Shown here piece after piece: positions 49,409 through 59,854 of a stretch of DNA of 61,105 bases; within the stretch, counting starts at the first letter, position 1; every line of letters starts with the position of its first letter. The position numbers and the translations under genes are program-made. The notes under the pieces were generated by a model. The model made no database searches, was not told the origin of the DNA, and worked only from the letters and a program-made list of their open reading frames with translations. Origin of the DNA: Puia sp. (GTDB taxonomy: Bacteria > Bacteroidota > Bacteroidia > Chitinophagales > Chitinophagaceae); contig JARLGZ010000252.1 of the NCBI GenBank assembly GCA_031292515.1, positions 1-61,105 on the forward strand. Reading direction: 5' to 3'.

Positions 49409-50010
49409 AGCATCAAAAACATAACGCATCAACGAATATTAACACAAATATAGCCACATCACAAAAAAAACAGCGGCGGCACTGACTGTATTACAATCTC
49501 ACCGTCGGCCCTATACAGTTCTTTCTTCTAGAGCCTGAAGCGGATTAATCTACACCTAACACCTTTCGAAATGACAAACAAACATATTCTGGAGCCAACT
49601 GGGATGCGGTAATGTTTTTCTTCCTTGTCAGGATATCGTTGATCTCCTGAAGGTCAAAAAGGCTTTTTCATATTGTTAGGTTTTAGGGTAACTTTTTCAT
49701 GGCCTTTACAGTAGAAAGATTAATCTGGAGCCATAATCAATTTTGATAAGGTTTAGTCTGGCAACATCAATATTTGAACACTGAGCGACAGAAAGTACTA
49801 TCAAGCAGCAGGCAGGTCTGAAATGGAGTAACATTATGTCGGATCTTTCGCTAAAAATGACAGATTTTGTTCTCAAGGGCTATTCAGGGTAATGTCATGT
49901 TGGACCATTCCATCATGGGCTTACGGTTGACAGTGGACATCTCCTTCTATGATGCTTCCCGTACAGTCTTGGACAAATCAGGAGAAGCATCAATTGAGGT
50001 TGCCAAATTG
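49409..50010. other. Gene-poor stretch with a possible truncated ORF
   Basis: Mostly without coding signal. Positions 49897-50028 encode 43 residues (starting MLDHSIMGLRLTVDISFYD and ending VAKLISDYQ) that run into the IS1595-like left repeat. This may be the end of a gene rearranged by the insertion. Nothing else recognised. Confidence 0.3.
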
Positions 50011-51073
50011 ATTTCTGATTACCAATGAAACTCAGCCAAAAAATATTTTTATTGGTCGGACTCTATTTGTCCTACCAACCATGTTAGCCTGTCTCAAACT
50101 TCAATAGGAGGGACAACTACCATGGCCAAAAACAGGATTCAATTTCAATCGGGGCTAAGTTTGCCAAAATTTCTGTCACAATTTGGAAAAAATGAACAAT
50201 GCCGCCAAGCCATGTTTCAATGGCGATGGCCACAGGGGTTTGTCTGTCCAAAGTGTGGTCATACTGGTTGTTGTGAGCTGAAATCTTGCAAAATATTCCA
50301 ATGTAACAACTGCCACCACCAGCTCTCAATTACAGCAGGGACCGTCTTCGCTGCAACCAAGCTGTCCCTGGAAATTTGGTTTCTCGGGATCTACATCGTA
50401 ACGCAGTCAAAAATAAGCGCTTCCGCTCTCAGTCTCTCAAGAACTCCGCATTCACACAACAGTGCCCTGTTAATGAAACATAAAATTCAACAGGTTATGA
50501 AAGAACGTGACGACAGCAAGCAACTCACCTCTTTTATCCAAATTGATGACGCCTACTGGGGCGGTAAAAAGCACGACGGTAAACGAGGCCGGGGCGCAAC
50601 AGGCAAAATCCCGTTTATTGCCGCTGTGGAAACCAATGAATTGGGGAACCCTATCCATATTCGCTTTTCCAGAGTAAGAGCATACTCCAGGAGTCTATCG
50701 AATCTTGGGCGGCCAAACATCTTGCACCAGGCTGTCATGTTGTTTCTGATGGATTGGGTTGCTTTTCTGCGATAGAAAAGGCTGGCCATGTACATACAGT
50801 AATCGTGACTGGTGGTGGACCTGACAGTGTCAAGATACCAGAATTTAAGTGGGTTAACGCCATAATCAGCAATGTTAAAAGGGCACTACATGGTACTTTT
50901 CATGCTATTAGCGCCAAACATTTTTACCGATACCTCGCTGAGTTTTGCTACCGATTCAATCGGAGGTTTGATCTGCGAGAAATGATCTCTCGTTTTGGTT
51001 ATGTTGCCGTCAGAACCCAACCTGTCACTCGACAGCTTATAAAATCGGCTGAGTTTCATTGGTAATCAGAAAT
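50011..51073 (+). mobile_element. IS1595-like element (about 1.06 kb), defective
   Basis: Perfect 27-base inverted repeats at 50011-50037 and 51047-51073 bound the transposase region; similarity continues outward imperfectly for about 8 bases. The right repeat includes the transposase stop codon. No 8-bp target duplication is seen directly outside either repeat, so flanks may have rearranged. Confidence 0.7.
50122..51065 (+). pseudogene. IS1595-family transposase with a frameshift
   Basis: The first frame carries the zinc ribbon (FVCPKCGHTGCCELKS, FQCNNCHHQLSITAGT), IWFLGIYIVTQSK, MKHKIQQVMKERDD and the first catalytic part TSFIQIDDAYWGGKKHDG. It shifts near 50680. The second frame continues with LAPGCHVVSDGLGCFSAIE and ends HGTFHAISAKHFYRYLAEFC then FNRRFDL. 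All catalytic regions are present but split. AGGAGGGAC precedes the ATG. Confidence 0.85.
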
Positions 51074-51535
51074 TGATTTAGATTCAAATTGGCAGTCCTA
51101 AGTTTGTCGGAATTGTATGGGGGTAAAAATATCGTCTTCTTTTTGGGACGGACATCGAAGCAGCGGAAGGAAGAAAGTGTCAACTTATTTCAGACTGAAA
51201 TTGCGGCAATTTTATTGGACGCTGCAAGTGTTCGACAGTGAGCGGAGAGCACACTTCGTGGCCAGAGGTTTTCTACCTACAGCCATTATGTCTTTGCCTG
51301 TGGTTCATGGTTTCAATTGTTTGCATGATGAAATCATAAATGGTAATCAGTAGGAGAATCCATTTTTAACTTCTCCCTACCTTAGCCAATATTGCAGTTT
51401 GTGATACTCCGGAAGAGCATACAATACATTAAGTATTGCATTTTGCATTATTGATAGAAGTTCAGATTTCCTTCAAGCCCTAATATTATTGAATCACCCT
51501 CCACGCTTCATTACCTTTCTCCAGAGAGGGAAAGC
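51074..51535. other. Spacer before the signalling cluster
   Basis: About 460 bases. An open frame at 51117-51353 lacks a ribosome site and has odd composition, so I do not call it. AT-rich sequence at 51410-51500 probably contains the promoter of the CheB-CheR gene. Confidence 0.35.
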
Positions 51536-54500
51536 ATGGCCGATAAGAAAAAAAGGATACAGAAACATCGCAGCGAAATACCAACCTCGGATTCAGACAA
51601 CATTGAGGCAAGCAATCCTCGGGAGATTGCCGGACAAGAAGCGGTGCCGAACGTAGCCAGGGCATTTCCCATCGTTGGCATCGGCGCATCGGCGGAGGGG
51701 TTGGCTGCGTTCGAGGCCTTCTTTTCAGGGATGCCCCCGGTTATAGATCCTGGTATGGCCTTTGTCTTGGTGCAGCACTTAGCCCCGGACAATAAAAGCA
51801 TCCTTACCGATCTTATCCAGCGTTATACCCGCATGCAGGTCTTCGAGGTTAAAGACGGGATGACGGTACAGCCGAACTGCACCTACATCATCCCGCCCGG
51901 CCATGATATGGCCTTCCTGAACGGCACGCTGCAATTGCTGGAACCGGCTTCACCCCGAGGCCAGCGCCTGCCCATCGACTTCTTCTTTCGATCGCTGGCC
52001 CAGGATCAACGTGAGCGGGCCATCTGCATTGTGCTTTCCGGCACCGGCAGCGACGGCACGCTTGGCGTGCGGGCCATCAAAGGTGAGGGCGGCATGGTTA
52101 TGGCCCAGAATCCTGAATCAACCGAGTATGACGGAATGCCGCGCAGCGCCATCGCCACTGGCCTGGTGGATTATCAACTTCCGCCAGCTGAGATGCCCGC
52201 CCAGCTCATGGCTTATGTCGCTCACGCCTTCGGCAAGCCCCCGCTGCCTGCCAGCTTCTTGCCATCTAAAATCGAAGATGCGCTAAAAAAAATCTTTATC
52301 CTGCTTCGTTTCCAGACCGGCCACGACTTTTCGCAGTATAAATCAAGCACCATCAGCCGTCGCATCGAGCGGCGCATAGCCGTCCACCAGATAGACACGA
52401 TTGGTGGGTATATCAAGTTTCTGCAACAGACGCCAATTGAGGCGGAGGCGCTCTTTCGTGACCTGTTGATTGGGGTGACCAACTTCTTCCGCGACCCGGA
52501 AACCTTCAAGTCACTTGAGGAGAACATCATCCCGAAACTTTTTGCGGGGAAACCGCAGGGCGCCACGATCCGTGTCTGGTCACCGGGCTGCTCCACTGGT
52601 GAGGAGGCTTATTCCATCGCCATCCTGCTGGCCGAATATCAGGAGACGATGAAGCGGAGTTACACGGTGCAGGTCTTTGCCACCGACATTGACAGCCAGG
52701 CCATCGCCACAGCCCGCACCGGCCTCTATCCAGCCAGCATCGCCACCGACATAACGCCGGAGCGACTGGCGCGCTTTTTTACGATCGAGCCCGACGGCAG
52801 TACTTACCGCATCCATAAAGGAATCCGCGACATGCTGGTCTTCTCTGAGCAGAACGTGATCAAAGACCCATTCTTCTCTAAACTCGACCTGATCAGTTGC
52901 CGCAACCTCCTGATCTATCTAAACAGCGATCTGCAGAAAAAAATCATTCCCCTGTTTCACTACGCTCTTAAACCGGGCGGCATGCTCCTCCTAGGCACCT
53001 CGGAGACCGTGGGCGAGTTCATAGACCTCTTTGCTGTAATAGACCGCAAATCGAAACTGTACCGGCGGAAAGATGATATTCACAGCGCTCAGCTGATGGT
53101 TCTGGGCCGGTTTCTGCCGCCAATGACGACAACAGGTGGGATGCTCCCTCAAGGTTCCGGAAACACGATCCTCCCGTTAAAGTTGCCCCTGCGCGAGCTG
53201 ACCGAAAAGGCCCTCCTGCAGCAGGTCGCCCCGGCCGCTGTACTCGTTAATAAACAGGGTGATATCCTCTACCTCCACGGCCGCACCGGGTTATACCTGG
53301 AACCCGCACCGGGCGAGGCCGGAGTCAACAACATTCTAAAGATGGCGCGACAGGGGTTGCGGAGCGAACTGACAATGGCCCTGCATAAGGCTTCGTCCAA
53401 CCAAAAGATTGAGTGCTGCCCCGGCCTGCGCGTCAAAACTAACGGCGACTTTACCCTGGTCAACCTGACTATCCGACCGCTTTTAATAGACACTGCCTCA
53501 ACGTCTGAGATTCCTTTATACCTGGTCACCTTAGAGGAAACTCCACCTTTCGGCCCCGAACAGGCGTTGCGGCAAAACACAATGCAAGCCATAACTGGAG
53601 AGGATAGAGAAGGACTAGAAGACCCCCGTGTTACTGCGCTTAAGCAGGAATTGCGGGCCAAGGAAGAATACCTCCAGACCGCCAACGAGGAGATGCAGTC
53701 GGTAAACGAAGAGCTGCAGTCCACCAATGAGGAGCTGCAGTCGGTAAACGAAGAACTGGCCACGGTCAACAACGAGCTGCAGATCAAGTTGACGGATCTG
53801 GCGCGGACCAACAACGACATGAACAACCTGCTAGCCGGCACCGGCATCGGCACCGTATTTGTCAATCATCAACTTCAGATCCTGCGCTTCACCCCGGCCG
53901 CCACCAGAATTATTAATCTGATCTTAAGCGACCTGGGGCGGCCCGTGGCCCATATCGTCTCCAACCTGGTGGGTTATAACAGCCTGGTAGCAGACATCCA
54001 GACCGTGCTGAATACTCTGGTTCCCAAAGAGGTGGAGGTGCAAACTATTGAGGGAAAATGGTACACAATGCGCATCAAGCCTTACCGCACACTCGACAAC
54101 GTCATCGAAGGTGCGGTAATCTCTTTTGTTGACATCACTGAGATCAAACAGATGCGGGATGATCTCCACAAAACCAACGAGCTGAATCGTCTGACGGTGG
54201 TCGTGCACGATGCGAGCGATGCCATCTCGTTGCAGGACCTGGAAGGCCGCGTCATGGCCTGGAACCCGGCAGCGATGAGAATATATGGCTGGAGCGAGGC
54301 CGAGGCGCTGACGATGAACGTCCGCGACCGGATCCCGGACGGCCTGAAAGAGGAGGAACTGGCAAAAATCTATAAACTCGGCCAGGCTGAAATTCTGGAG
54401 CCGTATCGTACCCAGCGAATTGCCAGGGACGGTACTGTCGTCGAAATCTGGATGACCTCAACAGCTTTAGTAAATGAGGCCGGGAAGATGTATGCGATAG

Positions 54501-54562
54501 CGACAACGGAACGAGCTGTGAGAAGGGTTGACAATCAGACGAAGAAGGAAGGCCAACCATGA
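51536..54562 (+). CDS. CheB-CheR-PAS hybrid signalling protein
   Basis: 1008 residues from ATG at 51536 (GAGGG upstream). Residues 45-235 are a CheB methylesterase domain with the catalytic triad region: GIGASAEGL (Ser), VLVQHLAPD (His), VLSGTGSDGTLG (Asp). Residues 250-520 are a CheR methyltransferase: YKSSTISRRIERR, RVWSPGCSTGEEAYSIA, ATDIDSQAI and FSEQNVIKDPFFSKLDLISCRNLLIY split over two motifs. A coiled coil follows (residues about 700-760, repeated EELQSVNEEL/TNEEL), then two PAS domains. No kinase domain; the next gene, overlapping by ATGA, supplies one. Confidence 0.93.
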   Translation: MADKKKRIQKHRSEIPTSDSDNIEASNPREIAGQEAVPNVARAFPIVGIGASAEGLAAFEAFFSGMPPVIDPGMAFVLVQHLAPDNKSILTDLIQRYTRMQVFEVKDGMTVQPNCTYIIPPGHDMAFLNGTLQLLEPASPRGQRLPIDFFFRSLAQDQRERAICIVLSGTGSDGTLGVRAIKGEGGMVMAQNPESTEYDGMPRSAIATGLVDYQLPPAEMPAQLMAYVAHAFGKPPLPASFLPSKIEDALKKIFILLRFQTGHDFSQYKSSTISRRIERRIAVHQIDTIGGYIKFLQQTPIEAEALFRDLLIGVTNFFRDPETFKSLEENIIPKLFAGKPQGATIRVWSPGCSTGEEAYSIAILLAEYQETMKRSYTVQVFATDIDSQAIATARTGLYPASIATDITPERLARFFTIEPDGSTYRIHKGIRDMLVFSEQNVIKDPFFSKLDLISCRNLLIYLNSDLQKKIIPLFHYALKPGGMLLLGTSETVGEFIDLFAVIDRKSKLYRRKDDIHSAQLMVLGRFLPPMTTTGGMLPQGSGNTILPLKLPLRELTEKALLQQVAPAAVLVNKQGDILYLHGRTGLYLEPAPGEAGVNNILKMARQGLRSELTMALHKASSNQKIECCPGLRVKTNGDFTLVNLTIRPLLIDTASTSEIPLYLVTLEETPPFGPEQALRQNTMQAITGEDREGLEDPRVTALKQELRAKEEYLQTANEEMQSVNEELQSTNEELQSVNEELATVNNELQIKLTDLARTNNDMNNLLAGTGIGTVFVNHQLQILRFTPAATRIINLILSDLGRPVAHIVSNLVGYNSLVADIQTVLNTLVPKEVEVQTIEGKWYTMRIKPYRTLDNVIEGAVISFVDITEIKQMRDDLHKTNELNRLTVVVHDASDAISLQDLEGRVMAWNPAAMRIYGWSEAEALTMNVRDRIPDGLKEEELAKIYKLGQAEILEPYRTQRIARDGTVVEIWMTSTALVNEAGKMYAIATTERAVRRVDNQTKKEGQP

Positions 54563-57219
54563 CCAACACGAAAAACCTCCCGGAAAAAGCCGCCGAACTG
54601 CGAAGGCTAGCCGAAGAGATCGACCGGAGGGATGCCGCACAATTACCGGAAGCCGCTGAGGCGCTGTCACCCGAAGAAACGCGCCGCTTACTCCATGAAC
54701 TTCGGGTGCATCAGATCGAGCTTACAATGCAGAACGAGGAACTGCTACGGATACAGGAGGAACTTGAGGTCGAACGGGCGCGTTATTTCGACCTCTATGA
54801 CATGGCCCCGGAAGGCTATTGTACGGTAAGCGAAAAAGGGCTGATCATTGAGGGCAACCTCACGGCCGCAGCCCTGCTGGGTGTGACGCGAGCCGCGCTG
54901 ATCATGCAACCGGTGTCTCGCTTCATCATAGCCGAGGATCAGGATATCTACTACCTGCTCCTGAGAAAGATCTCTGAGACCCATTCGGCAAACACAGGAC
55001 AAGCAGGCTCCAAGCGGGCATGCGAACTGCGGATGGTGAAAAAGGACGGCACGCAATTCTGGGCGCATCTGACGGCTGCCGCTGACCAGGCGCTTCCCCC
55101 AAGTTTAGGCTCGGGTGGAGCGCTTTACCGCATCATGCTGAGCGACATCACGCTACGCAAGCAAGCTGAATCATACAAAGAAATAGGTAGTGAAATCCTG
55201 CATATATTGAACGAGCCGGGAGATACGCAAGACGTCATGCAGCGCGTGCTTGCCGTGTTGAAGATGAAAACCGGTTTGGATGCCGTGGGCATTCGTCTGC
55301 AGGAAGGCGAGGACTTTCCGTATTTCGTCCAGGACGGCTTTTCCCGTGATTTTCTGCTGAAGGAAAACACGCTGGTCGAGCGTTCCGTAGAGGGCGGGTT
55401 GTGCCGGGATAAAGATGGCAATGTCAATCTGCAATGTACTTGCGGCTTGATCATTTCAGGCAAGACCGACCCGGCAAACCCGCTTTTCACGCAGGGAGGA
55501 AGCTGCTTGCTGAACGATTCCTTACCGCTTCTGGATATACCGCCAACCGAAGATCCACGGCTTCATCCGCGCAACACTTGCATTCATCAGGGGTATGCCT
55601 CTGTTGCATTAGTACCCATCAGAACCGGTGAAAGTATTGTGGGTCTGATCCAACTCAACGACCGGCGTAAGGGATGTTTCACCCTCGATAGCGTAGAACG
55701 CCTTGAAGAAATCGCCTCGCATATCGGGTCGGCCCTGATGCGGAAACAGTCCGAGAAGGCGCTGCGTGAGAGTGAGGCCCGCTATGCTGCGACGCTTCTG
55801 GCCGTAGACACCGGGCTGTGGGACTGGCACATCCCGAGTGGGCAGGCGGTTTTTAGCACCAATTATTACAAAATGCTCGGCTATGAAAATCGCGAATTTA
55901 TCGCCTGTTATGATACCTGGCGAAAGCTTGTTCATCCCGATGATATCGAGAGTGTCGAGCAGGATTTACGGCAGAGCATCGAATCCGGTAAAGGATTCAC
56001 CATCGGTTTCAGGATGAAGCAGAAATCAGGTGAATGGCTTTGGGTCTCGACGCGCGGCAAGATAATCGAAAAGGATGCGGAGGACAAAGCCGTGCGAATG
56101 GTCGGGACCCTGAACGACATTACCTTGCGCAGGCGGGCCGAAGAGTTGGTCCACAGCGTAGCGCTGTTCCCCCAAGAGAACCCTTCGCCGGTTTTACGGA
56201 TCGGAAAGGACGGAGCGCTCCTCTATTCCAACCGCTCCAGTAAGCCAATGCTCGAAGTATGGCGGGCAGATTATGGAAAGGAAGTGCCGGATTCTCTTCG
56301 CCAGTGCGTCCGCAGCGCACTGGCGAAGAACGTTTCGGAGGAATGCGAAGTCGCGGTCCGCGGACGCGACATATCTTTTGTAGTGTCCCCTATCTCGGAG
56401 CGCGACTATGCCAACCTCTACGGCCGCGATATCACCGAGCGTAAACAGGCTGAAGAGCAGCTTCAGTCTCTTAATAGTGAGCTGGAACTGAGGGTTGAGA
56501 ACCGTACTCGCGAGTTACAGGAAACTCAGCAACTGTATCTGCATTCTGAAAAGCTTTCGGCAATCGGCCAATTGTCCGCATCTATTGCCCACGAATTCAA
56601 CAACCCCTTACAAGGCATTATGTCAATACTCAAGGGGTTGAAAAAAAGGGCAATACTAGAAGAAGAAGATAGGGAATTACTGGATGCGGCTATAGGAGAA
56701 AGTGAACGTATTAAAAATTTGATTCGTAGCCTCCAGGATTTTAACAGACCGTCATCAGGAAAGAAAATACTCACGGATCTGCATAAATCTATTGACTCCT
56801 TATTGTTGTTATGTAAAAGCGATTTGAAAAATAAACGAATTTCTGTAGTGAAAAACTATACTGAGCATTTGCCGGAAATCCTAGCGATTCCAGATCAGAT
56901 AAAACAGGTCTTTCTTAACCTGTTGGCCAACGCAGCCGATTCCTGCTTTCAGCGCGGTGGAGTGATTACGATAATAACTTGGAAGGAAGAGAAGAGCATA
57001 GCTGTGGCAATTAAGGACACTGGCATTGGCATGACGACTGAACAAATGGATCGGATATTTCAACCGTTCTACACTACAAAGCCTGAAATTAAAGGAACCG
57101 GTCTGGGCTTATCGGTCTGCTACGGCATTGTGAAAAATCATCAGGGGGAGATTCGTGTTGAGAGCCAACCGGGGGAGGGCTCAACCTTTACTGTCCTGCT
57201 GCCTATCAAAGGAGATTGA
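54559..57219 (+). CDS. PAS/GAF sensor histidine kinase
   Basis: 886 residues. A coiled-coil start, PAS (about 80-200), GAF (about 205-395, with Cys-rich GNVNLQCTCGLIISG and GGSCLL), a second PAS/PAC (405-530), a degenerate third PAS (540-635), then HisKA (AIGQLSASIAHEFNNPLQG, phospho-His) and HATPase (FLNLLANAADS, IKDTGIGMTTEQMD, GTGLGLSVCYGIVKNH). No membrane segment, so cytoplasmic. GAF cysteines resemble those of heme or Fe-S sensors in this group, but this is inference. Overlaps the CheB-CheR gene by 4 bases. Confidence 0.93.
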   Translation: MTNTKNLPEKAAELRRLAEEIDRRDAAQLPEAAEALSPEETRRLLHELRVHQIELTMQNEELLRIQEELEVERARYFDLYDMAPEGYCTVSEKGLIIEGNLTAAALLGVTRAALIMQPVSRFIIAEDQDIYYLLLRKISETHSANTGQAGSKRACELRMVKKDGTQFWAHLTAAADQALPPSLGSGGALYRIMLSDITLRKQAESYKEIGSEILHILNEPGDTQDVMQRVLAVLKMKTGLDAVGIRLQEGEDFPYFVQDGFSRDFLLKENTLVERSVEGGLCRDKDGNVNLQCTCGLIISGKTDPANPLFTQGGSCLLNDSLPLLDIPPTEDPRLHPRNTCIHQGYASVALVPIRTGESIVGLIQLNDRRKGCFTLDSVERLEEIASHIGSALMRKQSEKALRESEARYAATLLAVDTGLWDWHIPSGQAVFSTNYYKMLGYENREFIACYDTWRKLVHPDDIESVEQDLRQSIESGKGFTIGFRMKQKSGEWLWVSTRGKIIEKDAEDKAVRMVGTLNDITLRRRAEELVHSVALFPQENPSPVLRIGKDGALLYSNRSSKPMLEVWRADYGKEVPDSLRQCVRSALAKNVSEECEVAVRGRDISFVVSPISERDYANLYGRDITERKQAEEQLQSLNSELELRVENRTRELQETQQLYLHSEKLSAIGQLSASIAHEFNNPLQGIMSILKGLKKRAILEEEDRELLDAAIGESERIKNLIRSLQDFNRPSSGKKILTDLHKSIDSLLLLCKSDLKNKRISVVKNYTEHLPEILAIPDQIKQVFLNLLANAADSCFQRGGVITIITWKEEKSIAVAIKDTGIGMTTEQMDRIFQPFYTTKPEIKGTGLGLSVCYGIVKNHQGEIRVESQPGEGSTFTVLLPIKGD

Positions 57220-57300
57220 TATTGTTTGAAAAAACGTGACCCGAAAAATCACCTTTTAAACCGCCGGACCAGGCGATACTTATGATAGGACGGATGCCGG

Positions 57301-58614
57301 ATGGAAAATAAAGACATGACAGAGACATCAATTTTATTGGTCGATGACGAGGACGTTATCCGAAAATCCTTAGCCAAGGAGCTGAGAGAAGAGCATTTTA
57401 CAGTGACCGCCTTGTCCAATGGCAATGAAGCGATCAGCGCCCTGCATGATGGACAATTTGATCTGGTAATCACCGATCTAATGATGACAGGGATTGATGG
57501 ATTCGGGGTGCTCAAGGCGGTGAAAGACATGGCTCCTCTGACCAGTGTCATTATCCTCACTGGTTATGGCGACATGCGATCTGCCATTGACGCCCTACGT
57601 CTCGGGGCAGATGATTTCACCCTTAAACCTTGTGAGGTCGATGAACTGGTCTTTAGGATTCGGCGCTGTCTTGAGAAGCGAAGCCTGCTGCAATTACTGA
57701 TTATGCAAAAACAAAAACTGGAAGAGGAAATAGACCACCGCCGACTCATCGAAGAACAGCTTTTCGAAAGCGATACTCGTTTCCGATTGGCGTTGGATGT
57801 TTCTTCTAATGGTGTATGGGATCGCAATTTGGTTACAGGTGAAATATATTACGGGGAAAACTGGTACCGCACACTAGGATATGAAAACGAAAGCAGTGAG
57901 GAACCTTGCTTTGAAAACCTCCTGCATCCCGATGATCGGGAAAGGGTACTGGTTCTACGTGAGGACCATGTCCAGGGGAAAATCCCTCGATATGAAACGG
58001 AGTTCCGGTTACGCAACAAGGCTGACGAATGGACGTGGATCCTGTCCAGAGGACAAGTGGTAACGAGGGATAACCAAGGAAGGGCTCTGCGGATTATTGG
58101 CACCCACACAGACATCACTCGGCTGAAAGAAATTGAGTCTAAACTCATTCGCTCACAAGCTGATTTGGAGCAAAAGGTGCAGGAGAGAACTGCCGAGTTG
58201 TACGAGTCAAACATTGCCCTTAAAGTGGTGCTGAAAAAGAGGGAGGAAGACCGGACAATCCTTGCAAATCAGGTGCATTCTAATACCAGCATGCTGGTTG
58301 AGCCCTTTCTTGATCGATTAAAGGACTCACGATTAAATGAGCATCAACAGGTGTTAGTTGATATCCTTCGGGCGAACATCAACGAACTGACTTCTCCTTT
58401 TGCCAATAATTTTTCCACCAAACTGGTTCAGCTCACCCCATCAGAAATCCAGGTCGCCAATCTCGTTAAACTAGGCAAGAGGACTAAAGAAATAGCGGAA
58501 ATCCTGCACCTCTGTCCGGGCACGATTAGTATCCATCGAAAAAACATCAGGAAAAAATTAAACTTAACCAATAAAAAAGCCAACCTCCAGACCATTCTGT
58601 CAATTAATTCATAA
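57301..58614 (+). CDS. Response regulator with PAS and LuxR-type HTH
   Basis: 437 residues. Receiver domain (SILLVDDEDVIRKSLAKEL, phospho-Asp in FDLVITDLMMTG, Lys in DFTLKPCEVDE), a coiled linker, PAS/PAC (FRLALDVSSNGVWDRNLVT to IIGTHTDITRL), a second coiled coil, and a C-terminal LuxR HTH (LTPSEIQVANLVKLGKRTKE then LHLCPGTISIHRKNIRKK). Probable output partner of the preceding kinase, 80 bases downstream. Receiver plus PAS plus LuxR in one chain suggests integration of two signals. Confidence 0.9.
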   Translation: MENKDMTETSILLVDDEDVIRKSLAKELREEHFTVTALSNGNEAISALHDGQFDLVITDLMMTGIDGFGVLKAVKDMAPLTSVIILTGYGDMRSAIDALRLGADDFTLKPCEVDELVFRIRRCLEKRSLLQLLIMQKQKLEEEIDHRRLIEEQLFESDTRFRLALDVSSNGVWDRNLVTGEIYYGENWYRTLGYENESSEEPCFENLLHPDDRERVLVLREDHVQGKIPRYETEFRLRNKADEWTWILSRGQVVTRDNQGRALRIIGTHTDITRLKEIESKLIRSQADLEQKVQERTAELYESNIALKVVLKKREEDRTILANQVHSNTSMLVEPFLDRLKDSRLNEHQQVLVDILRANINELTSPFANNFSTKLVQLTPSEIQVANLVKLGKRTKEIAEILHLCPGTISIHRKNIRKKLNLTNKKANLQTILSINS

Positions 58615-58963
58615 CTGATCGATATTAAATGTTTTCTTTATACTGCAGTTCTATCCTTTCAGTCACGAATCTGAATTACCCATCAAATGGACTGATTTCC
58701 CTGAAACTCCTCTTCCTGAGGAAAATACAGATTTTTTACACATTAGGTTCATTTATCGATTTTAATAGATATATTGTTTATCCATTCTATCTCTATTCTT
58801 CCTCTATTGTACTTTTGCAATCATCCGACCATAATTACCATAAAATATACCAACCGAGTGACGACGTGTCTTTTGTGAGGGTGTTTATAGACGATATCAC
58901 CATGGTCCAAGATTGAATCACCGGAACAGCAGATCAACTTTGGCAAAAAGATGGCGTGTAAAC
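58615..58963. other. Spacer between the two response-regulator genes
   Basis: About 350 bases, AT-rich. An open frame at 58629-58916 lacks a ribosome site and has the composition of non-coding AT-rich DNA, so I do not call it. A separate promoter for the second regulator is likely here. Confidence 0.4.
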
Positions 58964-59602
58964 ATGAATCGGGTAGAGGAACAACGAAGAAATCAGCAAG
59001 GAACCTCCAGAGCAATCGAAGATATGTCATTGAAAGGAAAATCATTGCTTGTTGTTGATGATGAACCGGTCATTCTGGGTACCCTTTCGCGAGAACTGAC
59101 AATTGCCGGACTTGAGGTGACTACAGCGGCAAGCGGTGAAGAAGCTATCTCCAGAATCAATAGCCATTTCTTTGACCTCGTGATGACTGATCTTATGATG
59201 ACTGGAGCCGATGGTTTCCAGGTAATAAAAGCAGTCAAACAGAAACGGCTCGGAACTATGGTCATTATTCTGACCGGTTTTGGGTGTATGGAATCCGTTA
59301 TTGACGCGCTTCGGTTGGGAGCCGATGATTTTTTGCAGAAACCATGTGATACAGACGAGTTGCTTTACCGGATATCCAACTGTTTTGTGAAACAGGACCT
59401 GCTAAGAAAAATAACCTTGTATGAAAATATTCTGCCGGTGTGCTGCTACTGCAAGAAAATACGAGACGATGGACAAGGGGAATACGGCAAAGGCAATTGG
59501 TACAGTCTGGAAGATTATTTCATTCTAACGAAAGGGGTGCGAGTTTCTCACGGCTGCTGCCCAGGTTGTTATGCCAAACAGATAAATGACCTTTCTTTAT
59601 GA
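58964..59602 (+). CDS. Response regulator with Cys-rich C-terminal domain
   Basis: 212 residues from ATG at 58964 (no strong ribosome site). Receiver: KSLLVVDDEPVILGTLSRE, FFDLVMTDLMMTGADGF (phospho-Asp) and DFLQKPCDTDELLYRI. The tail VCCYCKKIRDDGQGEYGKGN then RVSHGCCPGCYAKQ carries two CxxC pairs, a small probable zinc or redox domain widespread in deltaproteobacterial signalling proteins. Very similar receiver to the preceding regulator, so probably a duplication. No DNA-binding domain; protein-protein or redox output likely. Confidence 0.85.
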   Translation: MNRVEEQRRNQQGTSRAIEDMSLKGKSLLVVDDEPVILGTLSRELTIAGLEVTTAASGEEAISRINSHFFDLVMTDLMMTGADGFQVIKAVKQKRLGTMVIILTGFGCMESVIDALRLGADDFLQKPCDTDELLYRISNCFVKQDLLRKITLYENILPVCCYCKKIRDDGQGEYGKGNWYSLEDYFILTKGVRVSHGCCPGCYAKQINDLSL

Positions 59603-59790
59603 TAACGGTGGTTATCTATATATATAGACATATCTAATTTATACTTAGCTGGCCTTAAAATTGCGTGTGAAGGTACCAGGATTCCGGGAGAGGATCGCAA
59701 GACTTACATCAATCCCCTGTTAACCAGTAAATAGGTGGTGTAAAGAATATTGTGTGAAATTTTTCAGGCAGAATTTCCAGGAAAAAAAAA

Positions 59791-59854
59791 GGCGCTTTTC
59801 CTAAGATAGGGTTTTGATATCGACCAAGAAATCAAACCCAAAAGGAGAAGCGCC
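59791..59854 (+). promoter_or_regulatory. Hairpin hiding the transposase ribosome site
   Basis: GGCGCTTTTCC (59791-59801) is complementary, with one G-U, to GGAGAAGCGCC (59844-59854), which contains the ribosome site. An inner stem GGGTTTTGAT/ATCAAACCC supports it. This is a known IS strategy to block translation from outside transcripts. Confidence 0.7.

Noticed and set aside
51117-51353. Plus-strand 78-aa ORF after the IS1595-like element
   Set aside because: No ribosome site, no recognisable pattern; too weak to call.
58629-58916. Plus-strand 95-aa ORF between response regulators
   Set aside because: AT-rich, Ser/Tyr/Leu-biased, no ribosome site; looks like non-coding DNA.
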